From positions 56,634,264-56,698,263 of the forward strand of contig CM055104.1 in assembly GCA_029204225.1 (NCBI GenBank): a DNA stretch of 64,000 nt, in the 5' to 3' direction. Positions within the stretch are counted from its first letter, which is position 1. Every line of letters begins with the position of its first letter. Positions 57,800 through 64,000 of this stretch are shown here, in pieces. The notes beneath the pieces are model-generated. The model searched no databases, was not told the DNA's origin, and was given only the letters and a program-made list of their open reading frames with translations. Source of the stretch: Diphasiastrum complanatum. Lineage: Eukaryota > Streptophyta > Lycopodiopsida > Lycopodiales > Lycopodiaceae. The position numbers and the translations under genes are program-made.

Positions 57800-59330
57800 A
57801 TATTTTGTATCGTCCAGGCAAGGCAAACACGGCAGCTGATGCTTTATCTCGTCTTCCTCCATTGTTACATAGTATTGTTGGTTCAGTTCCTTCTTGGTTT
57901 GATGATTTACCGGCCGCATATTTGTCTTGTTTTGACTTTTCTGATGTTTATCGTACCGTCCCCTTTTGTCCTCTCAGAAGTTCCAGGTTTATACTGTTGT
58001 TGATGATCGTTTATACCACTTGGTGCTTTATGTATTCCTAGTTCTCTTTCCATTCGTCCTCAATTGTTGTCTGATGCTCATGCTTCCCCTATTGGTGGCC
58101 ATTTTGGTTTTTAGAAGTCTTATGCACGTCTTAAGGACCATTTCTATTAGCCATCCATGAAGTCTGAGCTAGCCCATCTTATTCGTCATTGTCCTTTTTG
58201 TGCCCGTAATAAATATTCCTGTGCTAAGTCCGCTGGTTTGCTCCAGAGTTGGCCCATTCCTCATCGCTAGTGGACGGATATTTCTATGGACTTTATCCTT
58301 GGTCTTCCTCATACCCGTCGTGGTCATGACTCTTGTATGGTGGTGGTGGATCGGTTCTCAAAACAAGCACACTTTATACCGGTCCGCGCAGTACTATTAC
58401 AACTGAGCAGTGCGCACGTCTTCTATCAGAGATTTTTCGCCTGCATGGTACTATCTGATCAGAATAGTAAGTTTACATCTACATTATGGACAAAGCTTAT
58501 GCGTATTTTGGATGTACAGCTTCTGATGGGCACTGCATATCATTCTACTGCTGATGGGCAGACTGAGGTCCTTAATCGGAGCTTTGAGGATTACCTTCGA
58601 CATTTCCGGGAAGGATTGGGATCAACATTTATGTTTGGCAGAGTATAGCTATAATAGCTCTGTTAGTACCAGCACTGGAGTTTCACCTTTCTTATTGGCT
58701 CATGGGTATGCTCCACTTTTGCCAGGGGTGCCCCTTCCTCCTAATGATACACCGGTTACCATTGCTTCTTTTTTTATCCGGTGCTCACAAGCTTATTGCT
58801 AGGGCTACTACTCACTTACAGTAGATTCAACAACGCTATCAGATTTCTGTTGATCGTCATCGCCGTCATGTTGAGTTCCAGGTTGGTGATATAGTTTACG
58901 TCCGATTACGCTTTGCACAGTTTCACTTTGTTCAAGGTCACGCTTCTACTGAGAAGCTTGCACCATGCTATTATGGGCCTTACTGTATCTTGGATCGCCT
59001 CAGCCCTGTTACGTACCGGTTATAGTTGCTTGATTCTACATGAGCCTGTGATATCTTTCATGTTAGCCTTTCATGGGCTGCCATTGAGGATGATGCTCCT
59101 CGCGATCTCACATTTCCTATAGAGCCATAGCTGTTCCCTTTTTTGCCAGCTGCCATCTATCAGGTTCGCCTTCAGTATAGTCGACGTAGCAGGCAGGTTC
59201 AGTTTTTAGTACAGTGGGATGGTCGTCCTCTTGAGAAGGCCACTTGGGAGCCTATTGATGTCTTTTATCATACACCATTATTGGCAGAGCACGCTCGAGC
59301 TCTCATGGCTATAGTTCTCTCCATGACTAT
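57800..59330 (+). pseudogene. Chromovirus integrase with chromodomain
   Basis: After RNase H end YRPGKANTAADALSRLP (57805-57855) come an H2C2 zinc region (HPSMKSELAHLIRHCPFCAR, about 58150-58205), SMDFILGLPHTRRGHDSCMV (first catalytic Asp, near 58290), VLSDQNSKFTSTLW (second Asp, near 58450) and STADGQTEVLNRSFEDYLRH (Glu, near 58560). Stops and frameshifts follow. The C-terminus (59143-59290) reads AAIYQVRLQYSRRSRQVQFL and VQWDGRPLEKATWEP, a chromodomain with its aromatic residues, which in this class steers insertion to marked chromatin. Confidence 0.88.
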
Positions 59331-59498
59331 TCTTTTATGTTTTGATTGTAGTAATTCCTTAGTACTTGATTTACATAGTTATGATACTTTTGGGGTATCT
59401 GTTGTGACGACTTATGTCTTCTCCATCAATATTTCCATTAGTTCGTGATTTTTCAGTATCTAGCATGTTTGTTAGCCGGTGGAGGGCTTTGTTTTTCT

Positions 59499-59505
59499 GC
59501 AGGGG
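59499..59505 (+). other. Polypurine tract of the chromovirus
   Basis: GCAGGGG just before the AGTTATGG start of the 3' LTR. Short but correctly placed. Confidence 0.65.
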
Positions 59506-59877
59506 AGTTATGGACTTGGCTCATTACATTCGCCGCGTCCATTCTTTTATTCATGCATTAGCAGGCCCAAGGGCCCTTTTTTATTCATATATTGGCCTTG
59601 GGCCCTATTTGGTCATATTTTTAGGACTTGGTCACGTTGATTTGGAGTGGGGGTCCTCCTATTGGGAGGGCGCACTATTTTCCCTCCAAATCCTTTTTCC
59701 CTCCCTTTTTTGAATCCTTTATTTGATTCAGGGAGAGGGTATAAGTAGGGCAGCATTGTATTCCTTTATTCAGTTTATGATGATTGCTCCTCTTTAGCCT
59801 CCTTAAGCATTCTCTTTTCATGCTTTCTATCTTAAGTCCTGCTTTCTAGCATAACTAGTGAATCTTACCTTGTAACT
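59506..59877 (+). repeat. 3' LTR of the chromovirus, 372 bp
   Basis: Matches the 5' LTR over its full length with a few substitutions and one 9-bp insertion near its right end. Followed by the target duplication GCTCT. Confidence 0.93.
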
Positions 59878-59882
59878 GCTCT
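59878..59882. other. Target-site duplication of the chromovirus, right
   Basis: GCTCT, identical to 54883-54887. Confidence 0.85.
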
Positions 59883-60368
59883 AGCCACACCCAAGATTAA
59901 GAATTACTATGAATTCAATCAGCCACTAATGATGAGGCTCATAGGCCTACATGTGGGTATCAAAAGCCCTCACGTCAACTGACTAGAGTAGCTGGTCCAC
60001 ACTGTATTAGGAACAAAATGCATGGACTTTTGACAGCATAAGCCCTAATAAGTTGTGAAATACCCAAACACACTATGAGCTCCATGTGTGGACCTGATTT
60101 GATTAAAATGTGGAGAGAGTGTGTATATGGCAATATCGAATCCCATTCTGATCGTGCAAAAAAGGACAATTAGGAGCCCATAGGCTGCAATATTGGCTTG
60201 ACCTAAAATGTGGATGGACTGTGTAAAGATTGTACATAATGATGCCAGTGCAAACTATTTCCATTGCAATAACAATAAAAAAGCTGAACCAAGCACATTG
60301 TTTGTGTCATGCCATGCTACATCCTTAATTTCATACGCAACCACCTGACTGACGTATTTATGACCTCG
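59883..60368 (-). other. 3' flank of the CFAP52-like gene
   Basis: Non-coding sequence between the stop codon at 60369 (minus strand) and the chromovirus. It should hold the 3' untranslated region; no single polyadenylation signal stands out. Confidence 0.4.
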
Positions 60369-60566
60369 TTATTCGTCATGACTTTGACCACTTTCTTCAG
60401 CTGGAACAGGCCTCTCTGGTAATGCTGGAACTGGACTTAACCTGGCTGGACTTGTATTCTGCACCGGACTACTTGATGTAGAGATAGGGCTCTTGTAATT
60501 CCAGATAAAAATTGCTCCATCTTCTCCAACTGAGATTATATTTTGTTGATCTGGGCTAATTTTTAC
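60369..60566 (-). CDS. CFAP52: CFAP52/WDR16-like WD40 protein, last exon
   Basis: 65 codons and a stop. The exon begins after a clean acceptor (GTGCTTTCAG, AG at 60568-60567) in phase 0. It reads VKISPDQQNIISVGEDGAIF then IWNY, the final blade of the second WD40 propeller, followed by a tail of about 37 residues rich in Pro and Ser (SPARLSPVPALPERPVP) and the end SGQSHDE. CFAP52 is a microtubule inner protein of motile cilia and flagella. The Pro/Ser tail seems to be an extension beyond the family core. Conservation and good splice sites argue for a live gene, but its upstream exons lie to the right, mostly outside the window. Confidence 0.75.
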   Translation of the reverse strand, partial: VKISPDQQNIISVGEDGAIFIWNYKSPISTSSSPVQNTSPARLSPVPALPERPVPAEESGQSHDE

Positions 60567-60788
60567 CTGAAAGCACGATGACCAAGCCTTGTTCCAGAAA
60601 TTCAAGCAAGAATCGTGCTATTTGCACGTTTAAAAGCAAGTACTACCCTAGACCGTAAGTAATCGTCATGCTAATGTCAAAGTTGACTTGTATTGGGAAA
60701 GAAAAAAAGATCGGTTGAAAAAAAGCAAATTTACTTTTGAAACACGAAGTACCTAGGGTAGAAAAGTATTCAGCAAACGATAGCCTAC

Positions 60789-60989
60789 CTTTAAAATGGG
60801 TTCACTGTGGCCGCGTCCAATAAAGTAGCAATGACCCTCATCATAATTCCACAACTTAACTTCTTTGTCGACACCTCCACTCACAAATGCTGTACCATCA
60901 GGACTTATATCAATAGACGTTAACTCTGCTGACAAAGATCCATCAATGATCCTGATTGCAGAGCAATCATATGCATCCCAGTACGTTAT
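60789..60989 (-). CDS. CFAP52: CFAP52/WDR16-like WD40 protein, penultimate exon
   Basis: 67 codons in phase 0 between an acceptor (CTGTTTTTCAG) ending at 60990 and a donor (AAAG followed by GTAGGC) at 60788. It reads ITYWDAYDCSAIRIIDGSLS, ELTSIDISPDGTAFVSGGVD, KEVKLWNYDEG and RGHSEPILK: one full WD40 blade and the start of the next. The 222-bp intron to the last exon has normal borders. The ITYW.AYD.S.IR phrase and the GGVDK.VKLW.Y.EG..YF.G.GHS order are what I expect of CFAP52 rather than of a general WD40 protein; this is from knowledge of the family, not from a search. Confidence 0.78.
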
Positions 60990-62730
60990 CTGAAAAACAG
61001 AACAGCACAGATATCAGAATTAAGCTTTTAAATACAAATAAGAAAAAACTCTTATCCGAAAAGATAGTGAATACACATTCAGTGTTAATAAAACTAAAAC
61101 AAATGCAGCAACATATTCATAAAATTCCACGTTAAACTTTTTCCAGGCATGCACAATCTGTATAATCAAAACATGCACATGCTTTTGGGCTTTCTGGATC
61201 AAAGAAGTCTCTTTGGAAGGTTGGGGGGTTTCTTGGGAACTTTCCTTTCATATGTAGTACCGTTTTGTAGTACAGAACGAAACATACCTAAAAAAATTCA
61301 AATTTTAGTACAGAGTATCTATGGTCATTTATGTACGGATACAAATTTCCGATATTTCATTCTGTACTTATAAGAAACTACAATCAAATATACATTATTT
61401 GATTTTTAACGCTAAGAACTTGAAAGAAATTCAATCCACACTGACCAGTCACCATACAGAACATGTTCTCATTCTGTATGTATAAGAAATATAAATACGA
61501 AAGATGCTTCTATGGAAGTCAAGATAAACTCTTGCTTGATTTTGTAGGTCGGGAAGCTCATGTTATCCGGAATGAAGATTATAATGTTAATGAGCAAATA
61601 CACTGGATAAGGTGACAATGGAAAAATAAAGAGCTTTCTATCAATTTTGAAAGTTAATAGAACATCTCGCTCCTGCTGAGTCTCATGAGTCTTTGTGAAA
61701 TAATAGAATCACCCCCGAGAAATAAAATCAATCAAGTGCAGATGATGATGAAGGGATGCTATTACAATTCCACACTCTGATACGCAATCGGTGTGGACGG
61801 GGCCCTTGGCTACTCCTACACTCGAGGGCCCCAACTTCAAGGCATTGGGGGAGGACTATGATCCTGGCATCTAACCTGACCATCCTGATAGATAGCAAAT
61901 CTATCCAATGCCTTAGCCTCCTGAATTTTTTTCTCCATTCTTCCACTTGAATATGTGTAGGGTCATCATCTAAGAAAACCCACGTGCCTTTCAGTTCAAT
62001 TCTTACTCATATAGTAAATCTCTGCATTGCTTCAAGTGTTAAAAATTCTATAGTCAAGGATTCGGCCCATTTTACCCAAAGAAAAAAATGCAAGCATTTT
62101 AACTTAAGCTGGAGCCACTTTGATATAAAACCAGATTCAGTGTCCATAATGTACATGGCAGGATCAAGAAAATGAGATATTTTATGTTTGTGATTGAGGC
62201 TTGAGTCATGTTAAGCAGAAGAGCATACATTTTCTCAAATGGAATTATAGCTTATTTTGAAACCCCTAACAAACACAACTTTTCAAAGATTAACAATAGA
62301 TTCACTACACCTGAAATAACACTTAGGCCCAACTATAACAAAAGCAACACCTTTGTTCTTCCTACCTAACATCAAACCTATAATATTAAGAGAGTTGTCA
62401 ATTGCTTATAAGTAAGAAAAGTGATGTTCCTGCTTTTCTATGTTGTGCTCCAATAAAATGTAAAACTGTAGATTTTCCTGGGTAGATGGCTGAGTCACTT
62501 GCCTGCAGTGATGTGCTTACAATATTAATGTATGAATAGGGTCTCAAATTAAATTTGCTTATGATTGTAATGTACGAACACGGTCTCAAAAAGAGTGTAA
62601 AGTGCTGGGAATTTGAGCAAATAGACCGAGGGAAGCCTGATAAGACAGAATAGTTAGTGGTTCGAGGCATGCTTGGCTATTTTTTGCTATTCACAAAATA
62701 AAGATGAGATCTCTTGAACGAAAGAGCTTT
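60990..62730 (-). other. Intron (presumed) of the CFAP52-like gene
   Basis: No further WD40 exon was found to the right of 60989 in any frame. The ORF at 61728-61946 has no WD40 signature. The intron presumably runs past the gypsy fragment at 62730 and may extend beyond the window, as long introns with retroelements are common in large plant genomes. Confidence 0.5.
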
Positions 62731-62826
62731 GAAACACATCGGATGATTATCAGAAAATCAGAGGGGTTTTCCGAGGCCTCAAAGATGAATATAAAGTAGA
62801 GGTCCAGAGAAACTCGCCTACTACCC

Positions 62827-63414
62827 TTGAGCAAGCTCTCAAATATGCTCAAATCTATGATCGATTCAGTGGGTAGGAAGAGGGTGAGACAACAGCCTCT
62901 TTCTGAGCAGCCTCCTCAGAAAGACTTTCAATTTAAAAAGAAATTTTTAAAAAGAAAGAAAGAAGATAAATTCAAAAGTGAAGCTCCTCAGAAACGCCCT
63001 TCACTCATACAACCCTTAAAACCAGAAGATTTTGAGAAAGCCAAACAAGAACGTTTGTGCTTTGTGTGTATGGGCAAGGGACACACAGTCAGACAGTGTC
63101 CCAAGGGGCCCTTCACTAAAAAAGATGAAATAGATAAGAAACAAGTTCATCTTGTTCAGACTGTAAGTTTCCCCAGTGACTCGGCAGCTTCCGAGATCAA
63201 AGTGTATCATGAAGAACACTGTTGCCAGCTGACCTCTGCTATGCTTGCGAGACCCTTCAGCTTTGGGCCGCATGACCTAGTACGTATGCATGGGAAAGTT
63301 GGTAACCAGTCAGTAAGAGTTATGGTTGATGATGGGGCAACCCATAATTTCATCAACTACACCTTGGTTAAAAAGCTTAACCTACAGAAGTACCTAGTCA
63401 GCATAGGTACATAG
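62827..63414 (+). pseudogene. Gypsy gag end with zinc knuckle and protease start
   Basis: 195 codons. After a Lys-rich stretch, CFVCMGKGHTVRQC (CX2CX4HX4C) binds RNA, near 63059-63100. The protease active site reads VMVDDGATHNFINYTLVKKL near 63320: DDG where most have D(S/T)G, so its activity is doubtful. The frame ends at 63412-63414 and the protease continues in another frame. Confidence 0.82.
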
Positions 63415-64000
63415 TTTCAAGAGCTAAGGGTGAAGATAAGAAAATCTGGGAAACTATGGTAAGTAACTTAAATCTTGGTATTCAGGGGTACCGAGATGAA
63501 ATAAACTTTCAGATTATGCACCTCGATCGTATAGACATTGTTCTCGGGAGAGATTGGCTCTACAGTTTAGGACCTTCCCTCCATAGAAATTATCAGGAGA
63601 ACACCCTCAGCTTTCAGCATAAAGGCTGAGAGATCCAGTTGCATGGGGAGCATGATGTTCCCAACAGTCCTATGGTCTGCAGTTCAGAGCTCTGTCAGCT
63701 AATCGGAGACGACGACCATCAGGTATTCTTATGTGACTTTCAGTTTATTCCTGAAGTTTCTATTTCTAGTTCTATACAGCAGAAAATCAGTAAATTAGAA
63801 ACTTTATTGTCTAAATTTAAAGATGTTTTTCCTGAAGATTTGCCACATGGTTTTCCACCCAGCAGAGAGGTAGATCATGTAATAAACCTAGTATCAGGTA
63901 CAACACCTGTTTCTAAACCTCCGTATCGGGTCAGCCGAACAGAGGATGAAGAAATAACTAGGCAGTTAACAGATTATCTTGGGAAAGGCCAAATTCAGAC
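63415..64000 (+). pseudogene. Gypsy protease end and RT N-terminus, partial
   Basis: In a shifted frame: LGIQGYRDEINFQIMHLDRI, DIVLGRDWLYSLGPSL (protease end), a TGA at 63627, then KISKLETLLSKFKDVFPEDL, PHGFPPSREVDHVINLVSGT and SKPPYRVSRTEDEEI, the RT N-terminal PYR region. It runs off the window before the catalytic part. Confidence 0.8.

Larger units (their letters stand above)
54888..59877 (+). mobile_element. Ty3/gypsy chromovirus, 4990 bp, both LTRs and target duplication
   Basis: 5' LTR, primer-binding site, repeat-rich leader, short gag remnant fused to protease, RT, RNase H, integrase with C-terminal chromodomain, polypurine tract and 3' LTR. Integrase after RT plus the chromodomain define a chromovirus. 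LTRs are highly similar, so the insertion is fairly young, yet coding is damaged: gag capsid and knuckle are missing, the RT connection is deleted and several stops and frameshifts exist. It lies about 490 bp past the stop codon of the CFAP52-like gene. Confidence 0.93.
62730..64000 (+). mobile_element. Ty3/gypsy fragment: gag end, protease and RT start, running off the window
   Basis: Starts inside gag (IRGVFRGLKDEYKVEVQR, then LEQALKYAQIYDRFSG). It lies within the presumed intron of the CFAP52-like gene, in the opposite direction. There is no LTR at its left side, so the element is 5'-truncated. Its right end is beyond the window. It is not the same lineage as the chromovirus at 54888, judged by protease and knuckle wording. 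Confidence 0.82.

Noticed and set aside
61728-61946. Further CFAP52 exon
   Set aside because: No WD40 pattern and no splice sites in phase with the known exons.

Overview
This window looks like nuclear DNA of a land plant: AT-rich, gene-poor, and built mostly of decayed LTR retrotransposons, satellites and long microsatellites. The only conserved host gene I recognise is the last two exons of a CFAP52/WDR16-like WD40 protein (minus strand, 60369-60989). That family works in motile cilia, so the organism probably makes flagellated sperm (fern, lycophyte, bryophyte, cycad or Ginkgo). A fern with a large genome would fit best, but the species is inference. A second likely host gene is a small secreted protein with a degenerate GNA/bulb-lectin fold (2578-3108, minus).

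Layout. 1-6.6 kb: an old LTR copy (from 1348), the lectin-like gene with a CT-rich 5' leader, and a decayed seven-copy tandem repeat (3.63-5.01 kb). 6.8-17.9 kb: nested Ty1/copia elements. RNase H relics are followed by copia element 1 (LTRs 7531-8211 and 13080-13797), which sits inside the 5' LTR of copia element 2 (13798-17850). 18.2-19.8 kb: a minus-strand copia RT fragment with a TC/AC compound microsatellite and a promoter-like module. 20.3-21.7 kb: a direct repeat pair. 22.4-25.7 kb: a minus-strand copia element cut by a minisatellite and fused to an LTR that carries a GA tract. 27.0-27.65 kb: an unusual array of hairpins separated by spacers of alternating orientation. 28.9-30.5 kb and 36.3-36.8 kb: two SWIM zinc-finger relics, probably from Mutator-like transposons. 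31-34.5 kb: two copia gag fragments, the second broken by a TATCGAAAATTC satellite. 37-39.1 kb: a deleted minus-strand copia derivative with a 747-bp LTR. 39.6-43.5 kb: pieces of an unrecognised minus-strand gene, split by a Ty3/gypsy RT fragment. 44.2-47.5 kb: minus-strand gypsy integrase, LTR, primer-binding site and gag in series. 49.6-50.3 kb: an unknown ORF pair. 50.3-50.9 kb: a second, partly palindromic copy of the satellite. 54.9-59.9 kb: a structurally complete chromovirus (Ty3/gypsy) with a 5-bp target duplication but lacking capsid and part of RT. 60.4-61 kb: the CFAP52 exons. 62.7-64 kb: a gypsy gag-protease-RT start running off the right edge.

No retroelement here has an unbroken gag-pol reading frame, so all seem unable to move by themselves. 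The most interesting unexplained structures are the hairpin array at 27.1 kb, the minisatellite word shared by three loci, GA microsatellites that travel inside an LTR family, and the interrupted unknown gene at 39.6-43.5 kb. I saw no CRISPR array, rRNA gene or convincing tRNA gene. All calls come from reading motifs by eye; no database search was possible.
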